Assembly: GCA_035353175.1 (NCBI GenBank)
Contig: DAOPZC010000029.1
Span: 1-55,877 of the forward strand
Direction of reading: 5' to 3'
DNA: 55,877 nt
Origin: DAOPZC01 sp035353175
GTDB lineage: Bacteria > Verrucomicrobiota > Kiritimatiellia > RFP12 > UBA1067
Program-made: the position numbers and the translations under genes
Part shown: positions 19,185 to 28,112 of the stretch, one piece after another
How the letters are laid out: each line of letters opens with the position of its first letter
Position numbering within the stretch: the stretch's first letter is position 1
Notes under the pieces: model-generated
What the model was told of the DNA's origin: nothing
Database searches by the model: none
The model's input: only the letters and a program-made list of their open reading frames with translations

Positions 19185-20540
19185 ATGTACCGTACGATCT
19201 GTATGTTGATCCTGCCGCTGGCGATGGCCGCCGTTGCCGACGAAGAGATGCGTGAGTGGAAGAGCAAGAGCGGAAGCACCATCGAGGCTGCTTTCGTGAA
19301 AGAGGACAAGGGGGTCGTCACGCTGAAGAAGAAGGACGGCGTGACGGTGTTGGCCAAACTGGACGCGCTCTGCGAGGAGGATGGCGAGTATGTCCGGGAC
19401 ATTACCTATGTGCCCCAAGAGATCCCCGTGATCTTTAAACAGGAGCGGTTCGGGGTCCGCTACGTGGAGAGCGGAGCTTCGAAGCCCGCCACGGCGCGCG
19501 ATACGGTCGTGATCAAGGTCGACGGCTCGCGGGGCGACGCGAAAGAGGATATCAAGGGTGACTCGACCTGGAAGATCGAATCGGTGGACGCGGTCGGCAA
19601 GAAGATTCTGCCGCGGCGGGAAGGCGCCGCAGAAGAGTTGACGACCGAGGGAAAATTCGTTTTTCTCACGTACCGGGTCAAGAACGACTCGCTCGTGCCG
19701 ATCGACGTGCCCTCGCCGGCGCTCTATGACCAGCAGGGACGCAAGTTCAGCCAGGCCGAGCGCGGGCTCGCGCAGTATTATGTCCCCAACGGCGCCTCTT
19801 TCGCGGGAGCCGATCCGATTCAGCCCGGATTCAACAAGCTGTTCAGCGCCTTTTACGAGATGCCGGAAGATGCCGTTCCTGTCGCCGTCGAGGTGTTTGC
19901 TTCCGCCATGAGGCCGTATCTGTTCCGGACAGCCGTGAGGGGAAACGAGTCGGTCCAGGGAAAGAAGATCGCGCTGAGCGCGGTGCCGGCGGCGGCCTCG
20001 GCGGATGATCCGCCTCAGGCGCAACAGGCGGCGGATGATCCGCCCGCGGTTGCTTCGGCGACAGAGGGGAAGACCGCCCTTTTTATGCGGTGTACGCGGG
20101 TGGGACAATCCGGAGACTCGTCGGGGTACTGGTATTTCGACCGGAGCAAAAAGCGTTCCTTGGCGTACGGGATCGAACTGCGGGTGCTCGGCGACCAGCA
20201 GAAGAAGGTGACCATTAAGGCCTTCTTTGTCGGGGAAGCCGCCGGAAACCGGGACCTCGTGGTGGACAAGAAAGACGCGGAAGTGACGCTTGAGCCGGGA
20301 AAGATCTCGCGCGTGACGCTTCAGTCCGAAGAGATCGAGGAACAGTCCTACTACTATTATTATTCGACGTCCCGTGAACGGGTCCGGGGGGCCAAGCTGA
20401 AAGGCGTGATCATTCAGGCGTGGGGAGGCGACTCGCTGGCGTCCAGCTGGGTCTCGCTGAACCAGTGGAAGAAATTCTCGGACTTGCCGGATGTGGTGAA
20501 GGTCATGGGGGAAATGAAGAAGAGCGAGGACGGGCTCTGA
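19185..20540 (+). CDS. Exported protein with SHD1 domain, function unknown
   Basis: A 451-residue protein with a signal peptide (about residues 1-19). An SLA1-homology-domain-1-like segment follows at about 22-68 (REWKSKSGSTIEAAFVKE, then VVTLKKKDGVTVLAKLDALCEEDGEYV). SHD1 domains are common in exported proteins of Planctomycetes and Verrucomicrobia, where their role is unknown. The middle is a beta-rich domain. A low-complexity Ala/Asp/Pro linker at about 265-295 contains a direct repeat, and a second beta domain follows. The gene is 14 bases from the GH141-like gene and probably co-transcribed with it. I cannot assign a function. Confidence 0.75.
   Translation: MYRTICMLILPLAMAAVADEEMREWKSKSGSTIEAAFVKEDKGVVTLKKKDGVTVLAKLDALCEEDGEYVRDITYVPQEIPVIFKQERFGVRYVESGASKPATARDTVVIKVDGSRGDAKEDIKGDSTWKIESVDAVGKKILPRREGAAEELTTEGKFVFLTYRVKNDSLVPIDVPSPALYDQQGRKFSQAERGLAQYYVPNGASFAGADPIQPGFNKLFSAFYEMPEDAVPVAVEVFASAMRPYLFRTAVRGNESVQGKKIALSAVPAAASADDPPQAQQAADDPPAVASATEGKTALFMRCTRVGQSGDSSGYWYFDRSKKRSLAYGIELRVLGDQQKKVTIKAFFVGEAAGNRDLVVDKKDAEVTLEPGKISRVTLQSEEIEEQSYYYYYSTSRERVRGAKLKGVIIQAWGGDSLASSWVSLNQWKKFSDLPDVVKVMGEMKKSEDGL
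20000..20044 (+). repeat. Tandem palindromic repeat inside the SHD1 gene
   Basis: The 15-base palindrome GGCGGATGATCCGCC occurs at 20000-20014 and again at 20030-20044, with a 30-base period. It encodes the repeated ADDPP peptide in the linker. Each copy can fold into a 6-bp hairpin. Confidence 0.7.
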
Positions 20541-20554
20541 AGAAAGGGAAAGTC

Positions 20555-22753
20555 ATGCGGTTTGCGGGGTTTCTGGCGGCGGGGATGGTCTCTTGCGCGT
20601 GCGCGGAGATGAAGGTGCATGTGGCGGCGGATGCGGAAGGGGGCGGGGACGGCAGTTGGCGCAGGCCGTACCAGACGCTGACGCAGGCGCGTGACGCGGT
20701 CCGCGCGGCACGCAAAGACGGGGTGCTGAAGAGCGGCGAGGCCGTGACGGTGCTTGTGGGCCCCGGCGTTTACCGCCAGGAGGTCACGTTCGAGCTGACC
20801 GCCGAAGACGGCGGCACAGCCGAGGCGCCGGTGGTTTATAGCGCGCAGAAGCGCGGCAAGGCCCGCGTCCACGGGGGGGTGTCGCTGGAGCCTTCGGCGT
20901 TCCGGCCCGTGACCGATGCGCCCGTGCTGGCGCGCTTGGAGGCCTCGGCCCGCGGCAAGGTTTTGGTCTGCGACCTGTCCGCAAAATGCCCCGGCGCATT
21001 CGAGGCGTTTAAGAAGTCCTATCAGGGGGTGCCCGCCGCACCTTGGCTTTACGTCAACCGCCAGCCGATGACGCTGGCGCGCTGGCCCAACGCGGGCGCG
21101 CCCGAGGCGGGCTGGGCCGGCTTCACCAAGGCGGTGGACTCGGGGCTGCCCAAGGCGGATTCGCCGGATCCCGCGATGCGCAAAGCGCGCCCCGGCGCGT
21201 TCGAGTTTGATGACCCGCGTCCGGCGCGGTGGAACCTCGACGAGGGCGTGTGGCTGCTGGGCTACTGGACGCACGACTGGTCCGACGAGGTGATCCGCGT
21301 GGCGTCCTATGACCGGGAAAAGAAAGTGATCGCGCTGGCGGCGCCGCATACCTACGGCATCATGGGCGGTACGTGGGGCGCGGCCAAACGCCGTTTCTTC
21401 GCGCTGAACGCGCTCGAAGAGCTCGATGTCCCGGGCGAGTGGTATCTGGACCGCGCGCGCAAGCTGCTCTACTTCTTCCCGGACGGCCCGCTGGACGATG
21501 CGGCGATCGTTTTGGCGACGCTGACGCGGCCGCTGGTGAAGCTGGACGGGGCGAAGCATGTGAGGTTCATGGAGCTGGCGTTCGAGTTCGGCCATGCGGA
21601 CGGGCTCGTATTGCAGAACACGGAGGATGTTGAGATCGCGGGGTGCGTGGTTGCGAACCTTGCGGGCGGCGGCATCTCGGTGAGCGGCAAAGCGAACACC
21701 GTGCGCTCGTGCGACCTCTTCAACCTTGGCAAAAACGGCATTTCGCTCAACGGCGGCGACCGCAAGGCCCTGACGCCCGCCAGGAATCTGGCGGTGAACA
21801 ACCACATCCACCATTACGGTCTCTTTCAGCGGACCTACGCGCCGGGGATCGGCGCCAACGGCTGCGGCCAGATCGTGCGCAATAACTGCATCCACGACGC
21901 GCCCCACAACGCGATCCTGTACGGCGGCAACGAGCAGCTTTTCGAGCGCAACGAGATTTATCGCGTCGTGATGGAAACCGGCGACGCCGGCGCGTTCTAT
22001 ACCGGCCGCGACTGGACCAGCCAGGGCAATGTGCTGCGCCACAACTATATCCATGACCTCGGCGGGGGCGACGCCCAGCACGTCAACACCATGGGCATTT
22101 ACCTCGACGACTGCGACTGCGGCGACACGCTTGAAGGCAACGTCTTCTACCGTGCCGGGCGCGCCATGATGATCGGCGGCGGACGTGACAACCCGGTGGT
22201 CAACAACTTGGTGATCGACTGCCCGATCGGCCTGCACATCGACTCCCGCGGCATGACCTGGAAGCACTGGAACAACACGAACGACCCGAGCTGGTGCCTG
22301 GACGCGAAGGCCCGCGTCTTCGATTATATGAATCCGCCATGGAGCACCCGCTATCCGCGTCTGGCGGCGATCATGAGCGACTCACCGCGCGAGCCGCTCT
22401 ACAATCCGATCCGCCGCAACGTGTTCGTCGACTGCACCAAGCAGATCTGCGACTTCGACGGCAACGTCAAAAAGCTGCTCGACAAATTCGAGATCGCGGA
22501 CAATCTGGCGGTGAACACGACCGGGGCGACCAACGGCGTCGCGGCGACGAAAGACCTCAAGGGCTTTGCCAACCTCACGGGCAGCGCGGAGGCGCCTGCG
22601 GACCTCGGGTTTGAGGATCGCGCCGGGCAGAATTTCCTGCTCGTCAAAAAAGCGCGGCTTCTGAAAGAGCTCCCCTCGTTCGAGAGGATCCCGTTCGACC
22701 GGATCGGCCTGTACAGGGACGAGTACCGCCGCAAGCTTCCGGCCAAAGATTGA
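20555..22753 (+). CDS. Exported right-handed beta-helix glycosidase, GH141-like
   Basis: A 732-residue secreted protein with a signal peptide (about residues 1-17, AEMKVHVA following). The opening GGDGSWRRPYQTLTQARDAVRAAR is the usual start of parallel beta-helix enzymes. The helix repeats run through about 330-600 (LVLQNTEDVEIAGCVVANL, NNHIHHYG, GIGANGCGQIVRNNCIHDAPHNAI, ETGDAGAFYTGRDWTSQGN). The last pattern matches what I know of glycoside hydrolase family 141, whose characterised members act on fucosides or xylan. The ATG at 20555 has ribosome binding site AAAGGGAA (20543-20550). The earlier in-frame part overlaps the previous gene and is not used. The family call is from memory of motifs, so the substrate stays open. 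Confidence 0.75.
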   Translation: MRFAGFLAAGMVSCACAEMKVHVAADAEGGGDGSWRRPYQTLTQARDAVRAARKDGVLKSGEAVTVLVGPGVYRQEVTFELTAEDGGTAEAPVVYSAQKRGKARVHGGVSLEPSAFRPVTDAPVLARLEASARGKVLVCDLSAKCPGAFEAFKKSYQGVPAAPWLYVNRQPMTLARWPNAGAPEAGWAGFTKAVDSGLPKADSPDPAMRKARPGAFEFDDPRPARWNLDEGVWLLGYWTHDWSDEVIRVASYDREKKVIALAAPHTYGIMGGTWGAAKRRFFALNALEELDVPGEWYLDRARKLLYFFPDGPLDDAAIVLATLTRPLVKLDGAKHVRFMELAFEFGHADGLVLQNTEDVEIAGCVVANLAGGGISVSGKANTVRSCDLFNLGKNGISLNGGDRKALTPARNLAVNNHIHHYGLFQRTYAPGIGANGCGQIVRNNCIHDAPHNAILYGGNEQLFERNEIYRVVMETGDAGAFYTGRDWTSQGNVLRHNYIHDLGGGDAQHVNTMGIYLDDCDCGDTLEGNVFYRAGRAMMIGGGRDNPVVNNLVIDCPIGLHIDSRGMTWKHWNNTNDPSWCLDAKARVFDYMNPPWSTRYPRLAAIMSDSPREPLYNPIRRNVFVDCTKQICDFDGNVKKLLDKFEIADNLAVNTTGATNGVAATKDLKGFANLTGSAEAPADLGFEDRAGQNFLLVKKARLLKELPSFERIPFDRIGLYRDEYRRKLPAKD

Positions 22754-22826
22754 GGCCGCAGAGTCCGCACTAGAGCAAAACGCGATTTTCTGTCATACTT
22801 GTATCGGGTTGTGAAGGAAATCGCGT

Positions 22827-25800
22827 ATGCGCCGACTGCCAATAACAGGGGTGATTGCGAGTCTCGCCGCCGCTTTGGGCCTGATGGCTGGGGTGGCGCG
22901 GGGGGACGTTGTCATTTCGGAGCTTCTTGCCGACAACGAGTCCGGTCTCCGCGACGAGGATGGCGACCGGCAAGACTGGCTGGAGCTTTACAACAGCGGC
23001 GAGACGGCCGTCAGCCTCGCAGGCTGGTGGCTGACCGACAAGGCGAGCAACACGACCCAGTGGCAATTCCCCGCCGTATCGATCCCCGCGAATGGGCACC
23101 TGTTCATCTGGGCCTCAGGAAAGGACCGGACCGACCCGGCCAGTCCGCTTCACGCCAGCTTCAGCCTCTCGAAAAGCGGCGAGTACCTGGGCCTGTACCG
23201 ACCGGACCCCACCAACGGCCTGCCCGTCTTGGTCGATGCGTACGCGCCGGGCTTTCCGGCCCTGCCCCCCGACATCTCGTATGGGAGGACCTCCGGTTTG
23301 GTCGCGATGACCTACGTCGCCGCGGGGGATGCCTGCCGCTACCGTGTGCTGACTGCAGCACAGGGCAACGCGTTCTATTGGGGAACCGATTACGCGGCCG
23401 GCCATCTGGGCCACGGCCAGCCCGGCGGCTGGAACGTCAGCCCCTCCTTCGACGACGCGGCGTGGACGCTGGCGGCGACGGGCATCGGTTACGACACGGC
23501 AAACGTCATGACGTCCTGGATCGGGACGTCGCCCTCCGGCAACTGCCAGTCCGCATTGCGCTACGTCAACACCTCGCTCTGCTTCCGCCGCACCTTCCAG
23601 TTTCCCGATCCGGCAAAGGTGGCCGCATTGACCCTGCGCATGAAATACGAGGACGGCTTCGTGGCCTTCGTCAACGGCACGGAGGTGGGACGCGCCAACT
23701 GCACGAACGCGATCGCGTACAACACGGCGGCCAATACGGCGCTCAATGAAGCGACCGTAAACAGCTGGGCCGAATACGCGGTGCCCACCAACCTGCTGGT
23801 GACAGGCACCAACCTGTTGGCGGTCCAAGGTCTGAACGTGACACTGAGCAGCTCCGATTTCCTGCTGCTGCCGGAGCTACACGCCACAGAGAGCGTGTCG
23901 CTTTCCGACCCGCTCTACTACAGTTCGCCCACGCCCGGCGAAGCAAACGGGGCGGGGACTTCCGGGCCGCTGCTCTTCGGCGAGACGCCCGCCGATCCGG
24001 ACGTGCCGCGCCCGCTCGGAACCGCCGCCAGCCCGCCGTTGGCCGTGACGGTGCGCGTCAAGGCCACGCGCAATCCGGTGTCGGAGGTCCACGCCTACAC
24101 CCGCACGATGTGGAACGCCGAGTCGGCGGCGGTGACGTTGCTGGACGACGGCGTTGCGCCGGACGCGGCGGCAGGCGATGGCGTCTACTCGGCCAGCTTG
24201 CCGACGTCGGATGTGCCGGCCGGCCAGATGTTCCGCTGGCGCTTCGAGGCGCGCGACACGGCGGGCACGGTCACGAAACTGCCGGCCTATCTGGATCCGC
24301 TCGATTCCCCGCAGTACTTTGGGACGGTGGCTTTGAACGGCGCGACCGCCACCAGCCGGCTCCCCGTGCTGGAGTGGTTCGTGCAGGGGGCTCCCGCAAC
24401 CGGACCGTCCACGGCCGAACAGCGCGCCTGCTGCTATTATCTCACCAATTTCTACGACAACATCCGTATCACGGGGCACGGACAAACATCCTTAGGCTTC
24501 GCGAAACATAGCTACAACGTCGATTTCACGGGTGAAGACCGTTTTCTGTGGCGCGACGGCGAGCGCCGCGTGAAAGACCTCAACCTGCTCTCCAATTACG
24601 CGGACAAAACCAAAACCCGCAACACGCTCTCGCACTGGGTCGGGCAGCAGGCCGGCACCCCTTATCATTTCGCGTTTTCCGTCCGCGTACAGCTCAACGG
24701 CAACTTCCACGGCGTGATGGACGTGGTGGAGGAGGGCGACGACCGCATGCTGGAACGCAACGGCCTCAATCCGGACGGCGCCCTGTACAAGATATTCAAC
24801 ACGGACACTGCGACGGCCGCAGAGAAGAAAACCCGCCAGGAGGAGAGCTTCGATGACCTGCTCGCGCTGACGAACGGGTTGCAAGTGTCGAAAGCGCTGA
24901 ATGTGCGGCAGACGTATGCCTACGACAATCTCGATTGCGCTGCCGCCGTCAATTACATTGCCGCGCGCTATATCAACAGCGACCACGACCACGGCCACAA
25001 AAACTTTTACCTCTACCGCGATACCGGCGTGACCGGCGAATGGCAGCCGATCATCTGGGACGTCGACCTTTCGTGGGGCCACGTGTTTAACGCGACAGGC
25101 ACGAACAACGTGTATGGCAAGACGCTGGGGTACTTCGACGACGTGTTGATCTCGACGGTCGGCTTCTCGGGCAGCGGCAATGCGGTCTACAAAATGATTT
25201 ACGACGCGCCGGAGTTGCGCCAGATGCTCATGCGACGGATCCGCACGCTGATGGACGAGTTGTTGCAGCCGCCCGGGACGGCCAACGGGATCTGCGAGGA
25301 AAAGATGCGGGCGATCGCGGCGGCGGTCGACCCCGACCCGGCCGATCCCTCGCCGTGGACGGACGGCGACCTCGATGCGGCGAAATGGGGAATCCACGCG
25401 TATTTCGCGCCCAACCGCCCGCGGGAGGAGGTGGAACGCGTCATCGCGGGGTATCTGGGGCCGCGCCGCGCGTATCTGTTCAACACGGGCTCCGGACGCG
25501 TCAACCTCAACGGCACGGTCATCCCGTCCGCGCAGGTCAACGCCCCCGGTATGGTGGTGTTCGACGCGCTCGACTTCCTGCCGTCCAGCGGCACGCAGGC
25601 GGAGGAATATGTGATCTTCCGCAACGCGACCGCGCAGCCGGTGGACATGTCCGGCTGGACCGTGGACGGCGAGATCAGCCACACCTTCAAGGGCGGCACC
25701 GTCATCCCGGCGGGGGCGGGCACCGCCGCGACCAACTACATCGGGCTTCTGCACCTGGTCAAAGACGCCTGCGCGTTCCGGGCGCGCGCCAGCGGGCCGA

Positions 25801-26864
25801 CCGGCGGCGAGCGGCGTTTCGTGCAGGGCAACTACGAAGGGCAGCTTTCTGCGCGCGGCGGCACGTTGATCCTGCGCGACCAGAAGGGCCTGCTGATCGC
25901 GACTTACACTTACGCCGGCGCGCCGACGTTGGCCCAGCAGCGGCTCCGCCTCACCGAACTGCAGTATCACCCGGCGGCCCCCACGGCAGCGGAGTCGGCC
26001 GCACTCGTCGGTGTGACGGCGGACGACTTCGAATATGTCGAGTTGCTAAACCTAAGCATGCAGCCTCTGCCCATGACCTCTGCGTGGTTTTCGCAGGGCA
26101 TCGGCTTCACGTTTCCGGCCATGAGCTTCGGCCCTGCCCAGCGCGTGATCATCGCCAAGAACCCTGCGGCCTTCGCTTTGCGGTATCCCTCCGTCGCGTC
26201 GCCCGTTCTGGGCCCGTACGAGGGACTGCTTGATAATGCGGGTGAGCGCTTGGAGCTGAAAGACGCCTGCGGCGAAACGATCTTCGATTTCAAATATAAC
26301 GACGGCTGGTATCCGTGCACGGACGGCGCGGGACGTTCGCTGGTGGTGCGCGACGCCACGTTGGCGCAAGACGCGCTGAGCGAGGTCGTGACGTGGGGAA
26401 TCAGCATCGGGGTCCAGGGAACTCCGGGCACGAGCGATGCCAAGACCGCGCAGGCGTATTACGGCTGGGACAATTTCCACTTTTCCGCCGAGGAGCGCGA
26501 CGACCTTCAGATTTCAGGACCCTACGCGGATCCGGACGGCGACGGGCGCGTCAACTGGGCCGAATACGCGCTCGGTGGCGACCCTTGGGTGAGCGATGTG
26601 GAGCCTGTCGGCTTCGCGTGGGTGACCGCCTCCAACAAGAAGTATGCGGCGCTGAGTTTCAAGCGGCCCGCCAACGCGATTGACGTGCAATACGAACTGC
26701 TGGCGACGGGGGATCTGATGTGGGAGCTCTGGCAGACGGTCGGATCCGCCGTCAGTTCAACCACCGCGCTGGATGGAAATCGGGAGTCCGTCTGTTTTCG
26801 CGAAACGGTGCCCGCTACGGCCCGCCAGCGGTTCCTCAAGTTGCGGGTGACGTATGGAGACTAA
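22827..26864 (+). CDS. Giant exported CotH-kinase-like protein with lamin-tail domains
   Basis: A 1345-residue secreted protein. A signal peptide (about 1-26) is followed by a lamin-tail domain (VVISELLADNES, DWLELYNSGETAVSLAGWWL, about 27-125). A galactose-binding-like domain lies at about 165-345 and an Ig-like part at about 390-490. A CotH domain covers about 500-830 (NIRITGHGQTSLGFAKHSYNV, DHGHKNFYLYRD near 720, WDVDLSWG near 744). Two more lamin-tail-like domains span about 890-1140. The tail has DPDGDGRVNWAEYALGGDP, a calcium-binding-like segment common in exported Verrucomicrobia proteins. CotH in Bacillus is a protein kinase of the spore coat. The role in this lineage is unknown. Ribosome binding site AAGGA precedes the ATG. 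First gene of a four-gene operon. Confidence 0.85.
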   Translation: MRRLPITGVIASLAAALGLMAGVARGDVVISELLADNESGLRDEDGDRQDWLELYNSGETAVSLAGWWLTDKASNTTQWQFPAVSIPANGHLFIWASGKDRTDPASPLHASFSLSKSGEYLGLYRPDPTNGLPVLVDAYAPGFPALPPDISYGRTSGLVAMTYVAAGDACRYRVLTAAQGNAFYWGTDYAAGHLGHGQPGGWNVSPSFDDAAWTLAATGIGYDTANVMTSWIGTSPSGNCQSALRYVNTSLCFRRTFQFPDPAKVAALTLRMKYEDGFVAFVNGTEVGRANCTNAIAYNTAANTALNEATVNSWAEYAVPTNLLVTGTNLLAVQGLNVTLSSSDFLLLPELHATESVSLSDPLYYSSPTPGEANGAGTSGPLLFGETPADPDVPRPLGTAASPPLAVTVRVKATRNPVSEVHAYTRTMWNAESAAVTLLDDGVAPDAAAGDGVYSASLPTSDVPAGQMFRWRFEARDTAGTVTKLPAYLDPLDSPQYFGTVALNGATATSRLPVLEWFVQGAPATGPSTAEQRACCYYLTNFYDNIRITGHGQTSLGFAKHSYNVDFTGEDRFLWRDGERRVKDLNLLSNYADKTKTRNTLSHWVGQQAGTPYHFAFSVRVQLNGNFHGVMDVVEEGDDRMLERNGLNPDGALYKIFNTDTATAAEKKTRQEESFDDLLALTNGLQVSKALNVRQTYAYDNLDCAAAVNYIAARYINSDHDHGHKNFYLYRDTGVTGEWQPIIWDVDLSWGHVFNATGTNNVYGKTLGYFDDVLISTVGFSGSGNAVYKMIYDAPELRQMLMRRIRTLMDELLQPPGTANGICEEKMRAIAAAVDPDPADPSPWTDGDLDAAKWGIHAYFAPNRPREEVERVIAGYLGPRRAYLFNTGSGRVNLNGTVIPSAQVNAPGMVVFDALDFLPSSGTQAEEYVIFRNATAQPVDMSGWTVDGEISHTFKGGTVIPAGAGTAATNYIGLLHLVKDACAFRARASGPTGGERRFVQGNYEGQLSARGGTLILRDQKGLLIATYTYAGAPTLAQQRLRLTELQYHPAAPTAAESAALVGVTADDFEYVELLNLSMQPLPMTSAWFSQGIGFTFPAMSFGPAQRVIIAKNPAAFALRYPSVASPVLGPYEGLLDNAGERLELKDACGETIFDFKYNDGWYPCTDGAGRSLVVRDATLAQDALSEVVTWGISIGVQGTPGTSDAKTAQAYYGWDNFHFSAEERDDLQISGPYADPDGDGRVNWAEYALGGDPWVSDVEPVGFAWVTASNKKYAALSFKRPANAIDVQYELLATGDLMWELWQTVGSAVSSTTALDGNRESVCFRETVPATARQRFLKLRVTYGD

Positions 26865-26867
26865 ACG

Positions 26868-28070
26868 ATGACGCTTCAATCGGTTCTGAAAGCCGCCGCC
26901 GTGTGTGTGGCAGCCTTTGCGTGTGTGTCTGCGGCAGCCTCCGTTTCGCCGGCGTTTGGCGACAAGGTGCGGTTGCGCGGCGATTTCCAGAATGCGCGCA
27001 CCACGTTCGAACGTACCGGCAAGGGGACGGTCGCCTTTATCGGCGGGTCGATCACCGAGATGCACGGGTACCGTCCCATGGTCTGCGACCTGCTGAAAAA
27101 ACGGTTCCCGAATACGGTCTTCACTTTCATCCCTGCGGGCATCTCGTCCACCTGCTCGACCACCGGCGCGTTCCGGCTCGGCACGGATGTGTTGGACCAC
27201 GGGCCGGTGGATCTGCTCTTTATCGAGTTCGCGGTGAACGATGATCAGGACGCGCATCACAGCCGTGAGGCCTGCATCCGCGGCATGGAGGGCATCATCC
27301 GTCACGCGCGCCAGGCGAATCCCGCTACCGATATCGTGATGACGTTTTTCGTGAACGAATACATCCTGAAGACGCTGCAGGCGGGACAGACGCCGCTGAC
27401 GGTCGAAGCGCATACGGCGGTGGCGGAGTACTACCGCATCCCGACCATCCATCTAGCCAAGGAAATCGCCGAAGAAATCTCGGCCGGGCGGCTCACGTGG
27501 GAGCAGTACGGCGGCGTCCATCCCGCGCCGTCCGGCAACGCGATCTGCGCGCGGATGATCGACGAGCTGTTCAACTGTGCCTGGTCCACGCCGCTCGCTA
27601 AAGAGATGACAATCAACCCCAATCTGGTGCCGCTGACCCCGCTCGACCCGCTGTGTTATGCGGCCGGCCGGTTCGTCGATACAAAAGAGGCAAACGTCAA
27701 ACAGGGGTGGACGCTCGGCGTGCCGGACTGGAAAGCGCTTAAGGGCGGCAAGCGTCCGCGTTTCACCTCGGTCCCCATGCTCTGTGCGACAGCTCCGGGT
27801 GCCGAGCTCACGCTCGCGTTCGACGGGACTGCGGTCGGCGCGTATGTCGTGGCCGGTCCCGACGCCGGCATCGCGGAGTCCTGTGTCGACGGCGGGCCGT
27901 TCCAGAAGACCGAGGTCTATCATGCCTACAGCAAAGACCTGCACTATCCGCGCACCGTGATGTTTGCGACCGATCTGGCGGCGGGCCCGCATACGCTGAC
28001 ACTGCGGGTCGCCCCTGAAACCACGAGCGAAGGGCATGCCATCCGCATCATGCGTTTTGTGGCGAACTGA
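26868..28070 (+). CDS. Exported SGNH/GDSL-family hydrolase
   Basis: A 400-residue secreted protein, probably a carbohydrate esterase. After a signal peptide (about 1-24) come the SGNH blocks: block I GGSIT with the nucleophile Ser61, block II PAGISST, block III EFAVNDDQD with the Asn, and block V YGGVHPAPSGN with the His near 217. The Asp usually three residues before the His reads Gly here, which I believe is usual in this subfamily. Residues about 265-400 form a beta-rich accessory domain. The ATG is three bases after the CotH stop, so the two are tightly coupled. Deacylation of a polysaccharide is the likely job; the ester is unknown. Confidence 0.85.
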   Translation: MTLQSVLKAAAVCVAAFACVSAAASVSPAFGDKVRLRGDFQNARTTFERTGKGTVAFIGGSITEMHGYRPMVCDLLKKRFPNTVFTFIPAGISSTCSTTGAFRLGTDVLDHGPVDLLFIEFAVNDDQDAHHSREACIRGMEGIIRHARQANPATDIVMTFFVNEYILKTLQAGQTPLTVEAHTAVAEYYRIPTIHLAKEIAEEISAGRLTWEQYGGVHPAPSGNAICARMIDELFNCAWSTPLAKEMTINPNLVPLTPLDPLCYAAGRFVDTKEANVKQGWTLGVPDWKALKGGKRPRFTSVPMLCATAPGAELTLAFDGTAVGAYVVAGPDAGIAESCVDGGPFQKTEVYHAYSKDLHYPRTVMFATDLAAGPHTLTLRVAPETTSEGHAIRIMRFVAN

Positions 28071-28112
28071 CCCCGGCGCTGGGACAGAAAACAAGAATAA
28101 AGGATCAGGCCT

